DNA of 64,000 nucleotides from Streptomyces griseorubiginosus (GTDB taxonomy: Bacteria > Actinomycetota > Actinomycetes > Streptomycetales > Streptomycetaceae): positions 1-64,000 of the forward strand of contig NZ_WVUG01000005.1 of the NCBI RefSeq assembly GCF_017614965.1, given 5' to 3'. Shown here piece by piece: positions 47,001-55,078 of the stretch. A program made the translations under genes and the position numbers. The first letter of the stretch is position 1. The number at the start of each line of letters is the position of its first letter. The notes under the pieces are model-generated. The model saw nothing but the letters and a program-made list of their open reading frames with translations, was not told the DNA's origin and made no database searches.

Positions 47001-47074
47001 GGGTCGACGGCGAGCGCGTCGCCGTACGCCTGCGTCCCTTCGAGCTGATGACCCTGCGGCTGCGGCGGGTCTGA
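44054..47074 (+). CDS. Cytoplasmic GH38 alpha-mannosidase
   Basis: This 1006-residue protein lacks a signal peptide. An N-terminal beta domain precedes the GH38 catalytic fold with zinc ligands in GHAHIDSAWLW (H262, D264) and nucleophile D374 in EAWLPDTFGF, then the helical and C-terminal beta domains (NDSTYGHDVTRT). It would trim alpha-mannose residues from imported glycans. GGAG precedes ATG 44054. It is the last gene of the LacI-controlled operon. Confidence 0.92.
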   Translation: MHDDRSLVEARLKRVLEERVRPAVYPESVPLEVAVWHAPGEPVPVEEGIAAEPEPITVGARWGAPWGTSWFRVTGTVPEAWAGRTVEALLDLGFDENMPGFQCEGLVYRPDGTPVKGLNPRNQWVRIGAPVEGGEEVRLHVEAASNPVILDYHPFLPTELGDKDTAGSEPQYTLTRMDLAVFDETVWQLVIDLEVLGELMAELPADSARRWEILRAVERALDAVDLQDVNGTAGEARSRLRGVLSEPAAPSAHHVSAVGHAHIDSAWLWPLRETVRKVARTTSNMTALLDDEPEFVFAMSQAQQWAWVKEHRPEVWARVKKAVADGRFVPAGGMWVESDTNMPGSEAMARQFVHGKRFFLDEFGIENEEAWLPDTFGFAAGLPQIIKAAGSKWLLTQKISWSQTNKFPHHTFRWEGIDGTRIFTHFPPVDTYNCSMKGGEIAHAARNFKDKGVARHSLAPTGWGDGGGGTTREMVAKASRLRDLEGSATVAWETPRAFFEKAEAEYPEPPVWVGELYLELHRATLTSQAKTKQGNRRSEHLLREAELWAATAAVRTGFPYPYEELDRIWKTVLLHQFHDILPGSSIAWVHREARATYERLAAELTTIITAAQHALAGEGSTPLLFNSAPHTRHGIPAGGAGTPATEGETIRTVRPDGGHILDNGLLRVEIDARGLVVSALDIGADRETIAPGRAANLLQLHPDFPNMWDAWDVDEFYRNTVTDLTDADEVVAGEDAGSVRIVRTFGASRVTQVLSLPPGERRLLLETEVDWHETEKFLKLAFPLDVHAERYASETQFGHFHRPTHTNTSWEAAKFEACNHRFVHLEEPGWGVALVNDSTYGHDVTRTVRTDGDRGTTTTVRVSLLRAPRFPDPETDQGVHRFRHALVPGAGIGDAVREGWRINLPERRVDGAGEVAPLVTVDQEAVVVTAVKLADDGSGDVVVRFHEAHGGRARATLTAGFAVADVMVTDLLERPLPQTPAPRVDGERVAVRLRPFELMTLRLRRV

Positions 47075-47097
47075 GCCGGGGGAGCGGCCCGCACCGC

Positions 47098-47775
47098 TCA
47101 CGGCCACTCGTGGGCGGTGATCCCGGTGAGGATGAGGTCGATGCCGGCGGCGAACTCGGCCCGGTCGTCGTGCTCGCGGAGTTGACCGGCGACGGCGCGG
47201 GTGAACGCGTACTGGGCCGGGTCGAGTTCCTCCCACTCGCTCGCCACCGTGTCGAGGAACTCGGAGCGGTTCGTGCCGGGTCGGTGCGTCCGGGCGTTGG
47301 CCGCGTTCTGTCCCGCCACTCCGAGGATGTAGTTCAGCAGCGCCGACGCCGCCGTGAACTGGGCGGCCTCGGGCACGCCAAGGGCCCGCACCTGACGTCC
47401 GATGCGTTCGAAGACCTGGAGCATCGGCGGCTGCGCAGGGGTGCGGGCCAGTTGTGTGCCGACCCAGGGATGGTCGTCGATCGCGTCGAACAGGCCGAGC
47501 GCGAGGGCCCGGATCGCCTCGTTCGGCGTGGCGTCGGTGTGGTCGCCGGCGAGGGCCGTGGCGACGACGGCGTCGGTGGCGGCGGCGAGGAGTTCGGTCT
47601 TGCCCGCCACGTGCCAGTAGATCGCCCCCGGCCCGGTCGCGAGGCGTTCGGCCAGGGCGCGGAAGGTGAGCCCGCCCTCGCCCACGGAGTCGAGGAGCTC
47701 GACGGCGGCGCCGACGATGCGCTCACGGGAGAGCGGTTCCTGCCGTCGCTCCGGACGACGCGCCTTGGTTGCCAT
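47098..47775 (-). CDS. TetR-family repressor
   Basis: This 225-residue protein has an N-terminal HTH (LSRERIVGAAVELLDSVGEGGLTFRALAERLATGPGAIYWHVAGKTELLAAATDAV) and a TetR_C-type helical ligand domain. It is divergent from an FAD monooxygenase gene; three identical-arm palindromes lie between them. The first is 19 bp from its own ATG, so it likely controls both genes. Confidence 0.92.
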   Translation of the reverse strand: MATKARRPERRQEPLSRERIVGAAVELLDSVGEGGLTFRALAERLATGPGAIYWHVAGKTELLAAATDAVVATALAGDHTDATPNEAIRALALGLFDAIDDHPWVGTQLARTPAQPPMLQVFERIGRQVRALGVPEAAQFTAASALLNYILGVAGQNAANARTHRPGTNRSEFLDTVASEWEELDPAQYAFTRAVAGQLREHDDRAEFAAGIDLILTGITAHEWP

Positions 47776-47793
47776 GCCGCCATCCTATCCCGC

Positions 47794-47865
47794 CTGGAAC
47801 ACCGTTCCAGCTTGACAGTGCCTGGAACGATGTTCCAGTGTGGAGGTGCTGGAACGGCGTTCCAG
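47794..47865. promoter_or_regulatory. Three perfect 17-bp TetR operators
   Basis: CTGGAACACCGTTCCAG (47794-47810), CTGGAACGATGTTCCAG (47822-47838) and CTGGAACGGCGTTCCAG (47849-47865) share invariant CTGGAAC/GTTCCAG arms with variable 3-bp centres. Centres are 28 and 27 bp apart. TTGACA (47812-47817) and CAGTGT (47836-47841, 18-bp spacer) may be the plus-strand promoter, with the middle operator over the spacer. Confidence 0.85.
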
Positions 47866-47914
47866 AGGATCCGCCAGGCATCGGGCCGGTGGTCCGCGAT
47901 GGGGAGGAAGCACC

Positions 47915-49048
47915 ATGACCACACACGTCACGATCATCGGCGCGGGGCTCGGCGGGCTGACGCTCGCGCGTGTCCTGCACGTCCACGGGATCCCGGCGAC
48001 GGTCTACGAGGCGGAGGCCTCGCCCGTGTCCCGCGCCCAGGGCGGAATGCTCGACATCCATGACCACAACGGACAGCTCGCCCTCAAGGCGGCCGGGCTC
48101 TTCGACGAGTTCCTCGGGATCGTCCACCCGGGTGCCGAGGCGTCACGGGTGATGGGCAAGGACGGAAAGGTCCTGCTGGACGAGCCCGACGACGGAGCGG
48201 GCCGACGCCCGGAGGTGCCCCGCGGTGCCCTTCGGCGGATCCTGATCGACTCGCTGCCCGCCGACGCGATCCGGTGGGGACACAAGGTGACCGGGGCCCG
48301 GTCCCTCGACGACGGCCGGCACGAGGTGACGTTCGCGGACGGTACGACGGTGACGACCGGCTTGTTGGTCGGCGCGGACGGGGCGTGGTCCCGGGTCCGT
48401 CCGCTGCTGTCCGACGCGATGCCGGAGTACGTCGGCCTGTCCATCATCGAGACGTACCTCTTCGACAGCGACACCCACCACCCCGCCACCGCCCGTGCCG
48501 TGGGCAACGGTTCCCTCTTCGCGCTCGCCCCGGGCAAGGGCATCAGCGCCCACCGCGAGCCCGACGGTGTGCTGCACACCTATGTACAGCTCGCCAAGCC
48601 GCAGGAGTGGCTGGACGCCGTCGACTTCGCCGACGCCGGGGCGGCCCGGGCGCTGGTCGCCGCCGAGTTCGAGGACTGGGCTCCGGAACTCACCGCGCTG
48701 ATCACGGACGGTGAGACCCCGCTGGTCCCACGGCCCGTCAACACCCTGCCCGGCGACCACCGTTGGGACCGGGTGCCCGGCGTGACCCTGCTCGGCGACG
48801 CCGCCCACCTCATGCCTCCGTCCGGCGAGGGAGCCAACCTCGCCATGTACGACGCCGCCGAACTCGGCAACGCCCTCGCCGCACACCCGGGCGACCCGGA
48901 GTCCGCGCTCACCGCGTACGAGGAGGCCATGTTCCCGCGCAGCGCCGCAGAGGCCGCCGCGTCCGCGCAGCTCCAGGACCTCCTCCTCGGCGAAAACGCC
49001 CCGCACAGCTTGGTCGACTTCTTCACGGGCAAGGGTCAGGCTGGATGA
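47915..49048 (+). CDS. FAD-dependent monooxygenase (TetX/aromatic hydroxylase-like)
   Basis: This 377-residue protein has the FAD dinucleotide motif IIGAGLGGLTLARVL, the GADGAWSRVR (DG) motif and LLGDAAHLMPPSGEGANLAMYDA (GD motif). Overall length and the QGGMLDIHDHNGQLALKAAGL segment resemble TetX-type drug-inactivating monooxygenases. TetR control supports an inducible detoxification role. GGGGAGG precedes ATG 47915. The substrate is unproven. Confidence 0.87.
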   Translation: MTTHVTIIGAGLGGLTLARVLHVHGIPATVYEAEASPVSRAQGGMLDIHDHNGQLALKAAGLFDEFLGIVHPGAEASRVMGKDGKVLLDEPDDGAGRRPEVPRGALRRILIDSLPADAIRWGHKVTGARSLDDGRHEVTFADGTTVTTGLLVGADGAWSRVRPLLSDAMPEYVGLSIIETYLFDSDTHHPATARAVGNGSLFALAPGKGISAHREPDGVLHTYVQLAKPQEWLDAVDFADAGAARALVAAEFEDWAPELTALITDGETPLVPRPVNTLPGDHRWDRVPGVTLLGDAAHLMPPSGEGANLAMYDAAELGNALAAHPGDPESALTAYEEAMFPRSAAEAAASAQLQDLLLGENAPHSLVDFFTGKGQAG

Positions 49049-49187
49049 ACCCGGGCAGGAGGGAGCGGGCTGTGGCCGCCGTCAACCACGGCTCCGCTCC
49101 TCCCGGAGCTGCCCTGCACCTCGTCACCCCCGGGGCTGCCCCCAGCCGCCGAACCGATTCCCCCAGCCGCCTGTCTGTTCGCCCCCA

Positions 49188-49230
49188 CGCCGGCCGGTCG
49201 CCGTTCTCCCTCGCCGGCCGGTCGCCGTTC
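49188..49230. repeat. Two 19-bp direct repeats
   Basis: A 19-bp unit starting CGCCGGCCGGTCGCC occurs at 49188-49206 and 49212-49230 (24-bp period), in the gap between the monooxygenase and GntR genes. The gap 49049-49232 holds no gene. Confidence 0.5.
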
Positions 49231-49232
49231 CG

Positions 49233-49934
49233 TTACTCCCCGAGCTGGCTTCGTAGCCACTGTTCCACCTCGCCCACATGCGCGGCCGCTGCCGCGCGTG
49301 CCGCCTCCGGGTCGTGGGCGACCAGGGCGCGGTGGATCGCCGCGTGTTCGCGGCGGGTGCGGGCGAATGCGCCCTCCTCCTGGTAGCCGCGCCACACGCG
49401 GGCGCGGAAGGTCCGCGACGACAGGCCCTCCAGGATCGCGGCCATGGTGTCGTTGCCGGCGGCCATGGCGATCTCGCGGTGGAAGGCGAGGTCGTGGGCG
49501 AGGATCTCCTCGGGGTCGTCGGTGGCGTTCATCGCGGTGAGATGCTTCTCGACCTCGGCCAGCTGGTCCGGCGTGATCCGGGCCGCCGCCAGCGCGGTGG
49601 CCGTCGACTCCAGGATGCGCCGCACCTCCAGCAGCTCCACCAGCCGCGGCCCGCGCGAGAGATCGGCCACGACACCGAACGTCTCCAGCAGATCCCCGGC
49701 CTCCAACTGCGTCACGTAGATGCCCGAACCGTGCCGGGCCTCCAGGACGCCCAGGACCGTCAGCGCGCGGATCGCCTCCCGCATCGAGCTGCGGGACATG
49801 CCCAGTTGGGCGGCTAGGTCGCGTTCGGTCGGCAGGCGCTGACCGGGTTCCAGGCGGCCCTCGGCGATCATCCCCTTGATCCGCTCGATGGCGCGTTGCG
49901 TCACCGTGCCCTTCTGCGGGGCGGTCTCGTCCAC
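49233..49934 (-). CDS. GntR/FadR-family regulator of the L-fucose locus
   Basis: This 233-residue protein has a GntR winged HTH (RIKGMIAEGRLEPGQRLPTERDLAAQLGMSRSSMREAIRALTVLGVLEARHGSGIYV) and an FCD all-helical ligand domain (HDLAFHREIAMAAGN, HAAIHRALVAHDPEAARAAAAAHV with metal-binding His). GTG 49934 follows AGGAGG. It is divergent from the CUT2 importer and fucose genes; its ligand may be L-fucose, fuconate or a keto-deoxy acid. Confidence 0.9.
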   Translation of the reverse strand: MDETAPQKGTVTQRAIERIKGMIAEGRLEPGQRLPTERDLAAQLGMSRSSMREAIRALTVLGVLEARHGSGIYVTQLEAGDLLETFGVVADLSRGPRLVELLEVRRILESTATALAAARITPDQLAEVEKHLTAMNATDDPEEILAHDLAFHREIAMAAGNDTMAAILEGLSSRTFRARVWRGYQEEGAFARTRREHAAIHRALVAHDPEAARAAAAAHVGEVEQWLRSQLGE

Positions 49935-49978
49935 GCCGTTCCTCCTGTCGCCGGTGCGCCGCAGTCTAACCCCCGGGG

Positions 49979-49989
49979 TGGTCGGACCA
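49979..49989. promoter_or_regulatory. FadR-type operator TGGTCGGACCA
   Basis: This is a perfect 11-bp palindrome (TGGTC-G-GACCA) in the divergent region between the GntR gene and the binding-protein gene. A second TGGTC half-site is at 50043-50047. The spacing and sequence fit FCD-type GntR operators. Confidence 0.6.
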
Positions 49990-50098
49990 ATACCGTCATG
50001 AGAGGCGAAAAAATCGCGTCGGAGGGTGTTGTTTCCCGGAAGTGGTCTGATAAATATGCGGGCATCTGCTCGAACCCGCTCAACGAGGAGCCGCCCAC

Positions 50099-51169
50099 AT
50101 GCCCGGCACGACAGCGCGCAAGCAGTACAGGTCACGGATCGTCGGCGCGATGGCTGCGGTCGTCGGCGCCTCTCTCCTACTCGCCGCCTGCGGCAGCACC
50201 AAGGACACCGGCTCCGGCAGCGCCGGAGGCGGCGGGACCGGCAAGGTCGGGGTGATCCTGCCCCTGCTGACCTCGCCGTTCTGGCAGTCGTACAACGACT
50301 ACGTGCCGAAGATGGCCAAGTCCGAAGGCGTCGACGCGCTGAAGACGGTCAACTCCAACAGCGACCCCTCGCAGCAGATCACCGACATCAACAACCAGCT
50401 CAACCAGGGCGTCAAGGGCCTCGTCGTGGCCCCGCTGGACAGCGCCGCCATCGAGGCCGGCCTCGACCAGGCGGAGCGCAAGGGCGTGCCGGTCGTCGCC
50501 GTCGACGTGGCGCCCGACAAGGGCAAGGTCGCCATGGTGGTGCGCGCCGACAACGTCGCCTACGGCACCAAGGCCTGCGACTACCTGGGCCAGCACGTCA
50601 CCAGCGGCAAGGTCGTGCAGATCATGGGCGACCTGGCCTCGGTCAACGGCCGCGACCGCTCCCAGGCCTTCCGCAGCTGCGTGAAGACGAAGTACCCCAA
50701 GCTCAAGGTCCTGGAGATCCCCGCCAAGTGGGAGTCCGACACGGCCGCCTCCCAGTTGGGCACCCTGCTCAACGCCAACCCCGACATCAAGGGCATCTAC
50801 ATGCAGGCCGGCGGCGTCTACCTCGCGCCCACCCTGCAGACCCTGAAGTCGAAGAACCTGCTGAAGGCGGCGGGCCAGAAGGGCCACATCGTCATCGTCT
50901 CCAACGACGGCATCCCGCAGGAGTTCGACGCCATCCGCAAGGGCGAGATCGACGCGACCGTCTCCCAGCCCGCCGACGCCTACGCCAAGTACGGCATGTA
51001 CTACATCAAGGCGGCGATGGAGGGGAAGACCTTCAAGCCGGGCCCGACCGACCACGACTCGACCATCGTCAAGCTGCCGAGCGGCATCCTCGAGGACCAG
51101 CTGCCCGCGCCCCTGGTCACCAAGGACAACGTCGACGACCCCAAGCTCTGGGGCAACACGGTCAAATGA
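50099..51169 (+). CDS. CUT2-type sugar-binding lipoprotein (probable L-fucose)
   Basis: This 356-residue lipoprotein has a signal with lipobox LAAC (VVGASLLLAACGST) and a periplasmic-binding-protein type I (ribose-like) fold: KVGVILPLLTSPFWQSYNDY, NNQLNQGVKGLVVAPLDSAAIEAGLDQA, VVAVDVAPD, SNDGIPQEFDAIRKGEIDATVSQ. It precedes the ATPase, permease and L-fucose catabolic genes, so L-fucose is the best candidate ligand. GAGGAG precedes the ATG. Confidence 0.88.
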   Translation: MPGTTARKQYRSRIVGAMAAVVGASLLLAACGSTKDTGSGSAGGGGTGKVGVILPLLTSPFWQSYNDYVPKMAKSEGVDALKTVNSNSDPSQQITDINNQLNQGVKGLVVAPLDSAAIEAGLDQAERKGVPVVAVDVAPDKGKVAMVVRADNVAYGTKACDYLGQHVTSGKVVQIMGDLASVNGRDRSQAFRSCVKTKYPKLKVLEIPAKWESDTAASQLGTLLNANPDIKGIYMQAGGVYLAPTLQTLKSKNLLKAAGQKGHIVIVSNDGIPQEFDAIRKGEIDATVSQPADAYAKYGMYYIKAAMEGKTFKPGPTDHDSTIVKLPSGILEDQLPAPLVTKDNVDDPKLWGNTVK

Positions 51170-52683
51170 GCGCATCCGACAGCCCGGTCGTACCGCTTGT
51201 CGAGGCACGTGACATCGTCAAGCGGTACGGCCCCACCACCGCCCTCGCCGACGGCCGGCTCACCGTGCTGCCCGGCGAGTCCCACGCCCTCGTCGGCCGC
51301 AACGGCGCCGGCAAGTCGACCCTGGTCCGTGTCCTCACCGGACTGGAGGCGCCCGACGAGGGCACGGTCCGTTTCGACGGTGAGCCCGCGCCCGCGCTCA
51401 CCGACCGCGACGCCTGGCGCCGCAAGGTCGCCTGCGTCTACCAGCACCCCACCGTCGTACCCGAGTTGACAGTGGCCGAGAACCTCTTCATCAACCGCCA
51501 GCCCCTCCAGCGCGGCTTCATCAGCTGGCGCAGGCTCCGCGGCGAGGCCGCCCGGCTGCTCGACACCTGGGACGTCCGCGTCGACCCCGACGCGCGCACC
51601 GCCGACCTCAAGGTCGAGGACCGTCAAATGGTGGAGATCGCCCGGGCGTTGAGCTTCGGCGCCCGCTTCATCATCCTCGACGAGCCGACCGCCCAGCTCG
51701 ACAACCGTGAGATCGAGCGGCTCTTCGCCCGTATGCGCGGTCTGCAGGACTCGGGCGTTACCTTCCTGTTCATCTCCCACCATCTGCAGGAGGTGTACGA
51801 GGTCTGCCAGACCGTCACCGTGCTGCGCGACGCCCGCTGGATCACCACGGCCCCCGTCGCCGAACTGCCCAGGGCGGCCCTGGTCGAGGCGATGGCGGGG
51901 GAGTCCATCGAGGTGATCGCCGAACAGGGCCTGCGGGAAAGGGCCGTCGACGACGCGGCCCCCGTCCTCCTCGACGCACGCGGGCTCACCTCGGAGGCGT
52001 ACCAGAACGTCGACCTGACCGTCCGGCGCGGCGAGGTCGTCGGCCTCGCCGGCTCCAGCGCCAGCGGCAAGATCGAGCTGGCGGAGGCCTTCGCGGGTCT
52101 GCGCACCCCGACCGGCGGTACGGCCGAACTCGACGGCGAGCGGCTGAAGTTCGGCTCGGTGCAGGCCGCTCTGGGGGCCGGCGTCGGCTGCGTGCCGCGC
52201 GACCGGCACGAACAGGGCCTGGTCGCCGGCATGAGCATCGGCGACAACTCCACCATGACCGTCCTGGACCGGCTCGGGCGCTTCGGCTTCATCGGCACCG
52301 ACCGCAAACGCGGCTTCGCCGCCGAGCTGATCGACCGCCTCGACATCCACGCCGAGGGCCCCGAGCAGCCGGTCTCCGCCCTGTCCGGCGGCAACGCGCA
52401 GAAGGTCGTCATGGCCCGCGCCCTCGCCTCCGAACCCAGGCTGCTGGTCCTCATCAACCCCACCGCGGGCGTCGACGTGAAGTCGAAGGAGTCACTGCTC
52501 GCCCGCGTGGACAGCGCCCGCGAGGACGGCACCGCCGTCCTGGTCGTCTCCGACGAACTCGACGACCTCAGGCGCTGCGACCGCGTTCTCGTCCTCTTCC
52601 ACGGCCGTGTCGTCGCCGAGCACTCGGCGGGCTGGCGCGACCACGAGCTGATCGCCTCCATCGAAGGAGTTGACCATGGCTGA
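51166..52683 (+). CDS. CUT2 ABC importer ATPase (RbsA-like, two NBDs)
   Basis: This 505-residue protein has two fused ATPase domains. NBD1 is intact (GRNGAGKST, ILDEPTAQLD). NBD2 is degenerate: GSSASGKIE Walker A and LVLINPTAGVDV in place of LDEPT, so the catalytic Glu is Asn, though ALSGGNAQKV is present. RbsA-type proteins usually keep that Glu. ATG 51166 overlaps the preceding stop by 4 bp, and its end overlaps the permease start by 8 bp. Confidence 0.9.
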   Translation: MSASDSPVVPLVEARDIVKRYGPTTALADGRLTVLPGESHALVGRNGAGKSTLVRVLTGLEAPDEGTVRFDGEPAPALTDRDAWRRKVACVYQHPTVVPELTVAENLFINRQPLQRGFISWRRLRGEAARLLDTWDVRVDPDARTADLKVEDRQMVEIARALSFGARFIILDEPTAQLDNREIERLFARMRGLQDSGVTFLFISHHLQEVYEVCQTVTVLRDARWITTAPVAELPRAALVEAMAGESIEVIAEQGLRERAVDDAAPVLLDARGLTSEAYQNVDLTVRRGEVVGLAGSSASGKIELAEAFAGLRTPTGGTAELDGERLKFGSVQAALGAGVGCVPRDRHEQGLVAGMSIGDNSTMTVLDRLGRFGFIGTDRKRGFAAELIDRLDIHAEGPEQPVSALSGGNAQKVVMARALASEPRLLVLINPTAGVDVKSKESLLARVDSAREDGTAVLVVSDELDDLRRCDRVLVLFHGRVVAEHSAGWRDHELIASIEGVDHG

Positions 52684-53701
52684 CACCAAGGCTCCGCCGG
52701 TGAAGCCGGTGAGGGTGCCCGATGCTCGGTCGGCTCGCGCAGTGCTGGTGCGCCGCGCCCGCGAACTCGCTCTGGTTCCCGCGCTGTTGCTGCTCCTTCT
52801 GCTCGGTGCCCTGCTGAACGACTCGTTCTTCACCGAGGACACCCTGATCTCCATCCTGGCCTCCTCCGCCGCGCTCGCGATGGTGGTGCTCGCCGAGTCG
52901 CTGGTCCTCATCACGGGCAAGTTCGACCTGTCGCTCGAATCGGTGGTCGGCGTCGCTCCGGCGGTGGCGGCGCTCCTGGTTCTGCCGGCCGCCCAGGCCG
53001 GCTGGGGCACGGAACTCCCCGCCGGGCTGGCCCTGCTGGCCATCCCCCTGGTGGGCGCTGTCATCGGTGCCTTCAACGGCATCCTCGTGGTGAAGGTGAA
53101 GCTCAACGCGTTCATCGTCACGCTGGCGATGCTGATCATTCTGCGCGGGCTCCTGGTCGGCGCCACCAAGGGCAAGACATTGTTCGGCATGCCGGACGCG
53201 TTCTTCTCGTTGGCCACCTCCACGTTCCTGCGCATCCCGCTGTCGGTCTGGGTCGCCGCCGCGGCGTTCGCCGTCGCCGGTCTGGTGCTCAAGTACCACC
53301 GTGTGGGCCGCTCGCTGTACGCCATCGGCGGCAACCTGGAAGCGGCTCGCGCCGCAGGCATCCGCGTCGACCGTGTCCGGCTCGGCGTCTACGTCGTCGC
53401 GGGTGTGCTCGCCTCGCTCGGTGGCCTGATGTACACCGGTTATGTCGGCGCGATCGGCGCCAACCAGGGCCAGAACATGATCTTCACGGTGTTCGCCGCA
53501 GCCGTCATCGGGGGCATCAGCCTCGACGGCGGCCGGGGCACCATGTTCGGGGCTCTCACCGGCGTGCTGCTGCTCGGCGTGGTCAAGACCATGCTCACCA
53601 TGGCCCAGGTGCCGTCGTTCTGGATCGACGCCATCTACGGCGGGATCATCCTCGTCGCTCTCATGATCGCCCGCCTGACAACGGGCCGCGCCCAGGACTG
53701 A
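52676..53701 (+). CDS. CUT2 ABC importer permease (RbsC-like)
   Basis: This 341-residue membrane protein has about ten helices and the RbsC-type pattern SLVLITGKFDLSLESVVGVAPA, VKLNAFIVTLAMLIILRGL and RSLYAIGGNLEAARAAGIRVDRVRLGVYV, ending GIILVALMIARLTTGRAQD. AAGGAG precedes ATG 52676. It is the channel of the presumed L-fucose importer. Confidence 0.92.
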   Translation: MADTKAPPVKPVRVPDARSARAVLVRRARELALVPALLLLLLLGALLNDSFFTEDTLISILASSAALAMVVLAESLVLITGKFDLSLESVVGVAPAVAALLVLPAAQAGWGTELPAGLALLAIPLVGAVIGAFNGILVVKVKLNAFIVTLAMLIILRGLLVGATKGKTLFGMPDAFFSLATSTFLRIPLSVWVAAAAFAVAGLVLKYHRVGRSLYAIGGNLEAARAAGIRVDRVRLGVYVVAGVLASLGGLMYTGYVGAIGANQGQNMIFTVFAAAVIGGISLDGGRGTMFGALTGVLLLGVVKTMLTMAQVPSFWIDAIYGGIILVALMIARLTTGRAQD

Positions 53702-53737
53702 CCCGCCCTGACCCCGCCACCGACCGAAAGGCACTCC

Positions 53738-55078
53738 GTGTCCCCGACGCCCGTCCGCATCACCGCGGTCGACACCTACGACATCCGGTTCCCGACCTCG
53801 CGCGAGCTCGACGGCTCCGACGCGATGAACCCGGACCCCGACTACTCGGCCGCCTACGTCGTGCTGCGCACCGACGACGAGGACGGTCCGCAGGGGCACG
53901 GCTTCACCTTCACCATCGGGCGGGGCAACGATGTCCAGGTCGCCGCGATCCACGCGCTGCGCCACCACGTGGTCGGACGGTCCGTCGACGAACTGTGCGC
54001 CGACCCGGGCCAGGTCTACCGCGACTTGATCGGGGACAGCCAACTGCGTTGGCTCGGGCCCGAGAAGGGCGTGATGCACATGGCGATCGGCGCGGTCACC
54101 AACGCCGTGTGGGACCTCGCCGCCAAGCGCGCCGACAAGCCCCTGTGGCGGCTGCTCGCCGAGGCCGACCCCGAGTGGCTGGTCGGGCAGATCGACTTCC
54201 GGTACCTCACCGACGCCCTCACCCCCGTGGAGGCGCTGGAGATCCTGCGCCGGGGCAGGCCGGGCGCCGAGGAGCGCACCGCCCGGCTGCTGGAGCGCGG
54301 CTACCCCGGCTACACCACCTCCGCGGGCTGGCTCGGCTACAGCGACGAGAAGCTCACCCGGCTCGCCGCACAGGCCGTCGCCGACGGCTTCACCCAGATC
54401 AAACTGAAGGTCGGCGCCGACCTCGAGGACGACATCCGCCGCTGCCGGGTCGCCCGCTCGGTCGTCGGACCGGACATCCGCATGGCCATCGACGCCAACC
54501 AGCGCTGGGACGTGGCGGAGGCGATCCGCTGGACCAAGGCGCTGGCCGAGTTCGACCCGTACTGGATCGAGGAGCCCACCAGCCCCGACGACGTCCTCGG
54601 CCACGCCGCGATCCGCGAGGCCGTCGCCCCGGTCAAGGTGGCCACCGGCGAGCACGTGCAGAACCGGATCGTCTTCAAGCAGCTGCTGCAGGCCGGTGCC
54701 CTCGACGTCGTCCAGATCGACGCGGCCCGCGTCGGCGGCGTCAACGAGAACCTGGCCATCCTGCTGCTCGCCGCCAAGTTCGGCGTCCCGGTCTGCCCGC
54801 ACGCCGGCGGCGTCGGCCTGTGCGAACTCGTCCAGCACCTGTCGATGTTCGACTACGTGGCGGTCACCGGCACCACCGAGAACCGGGTCATCGAGTACGT
54901 CGACCATCTGCACGACCACTTCCTCGACCCGGTGGTGATCCGCGAGGGCCACTACCAGGCACCCGCCGCGCCCGGATTCTCGGCCGCCATGCGTCCCGAG
55001 TCGATCGCGCGGTACACCTTTCCCGACGGCGACTTCTGGGTCGCCGACCTCGACGAGAAGAAGGGACAGGCGGCATGA
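53738..55078 (+). CDS. L-fuconate dehydratase (enolase superfamily)
   Basis: This 446-residue protein has the fuconate-dehydratase N-terminus ([32 protein letters not shown]) and enolase-superfamily residues: KLKVGAD base, DANQRW and EEPTSPDD metal ligands, GEHVQNRI and [14 protein letters not shown]. It dehydrates L-fuconate to 2-keto-3-deoxy-L-fuconate. GTG 53738 follows GAAAGG. Its stop overlaps the SDR ATG. Confidence 0.93.
   Translation: MSPTPVRITAVDTYDIRFPTSRELDGSDAMNPDPDYSAAYVVLRTDDEDGPQGHGFTFTIGRGNDVQVAAIHALRHHVVGRSVDELCADPGQVYRDLIGDSQLRWLGPEKGVMHMAIGAVTNAVWDLAAKRADKPLWRLLAEADPEWLVGQIDFRYLTDALTPVEALEILRRGRPGAEERTARLLERGYPGYTTSAGWLGYSDEKLTRLAAQAVADGFTQIKLKVGADLEDDIRRCRVARSVVGPDIRMAIDANQRWDVAEAIRWTKALAEFDPYWIEEPTSPDDVLGHAAIREAVAPVKVATGEHVQNRIVFKQLLQAGALDVVQIDAARVGGVNENLAILLLAAKFGVPVCPHAGGVGLCELVQHLSMFDYVAVTGTTENRVIEYVDHLHDHFLDPVVIREGHYQAPAAPGFSAAMRPESIARYTFPDGDFWVADLDEKKGQAA

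Noticed and set aside
49188-49230. Short direct repeats as a CRISPR or attachment site
   Set aside because: There are only two copies with a 5-bp gap and no spacers, integrase or tRNA nearby.
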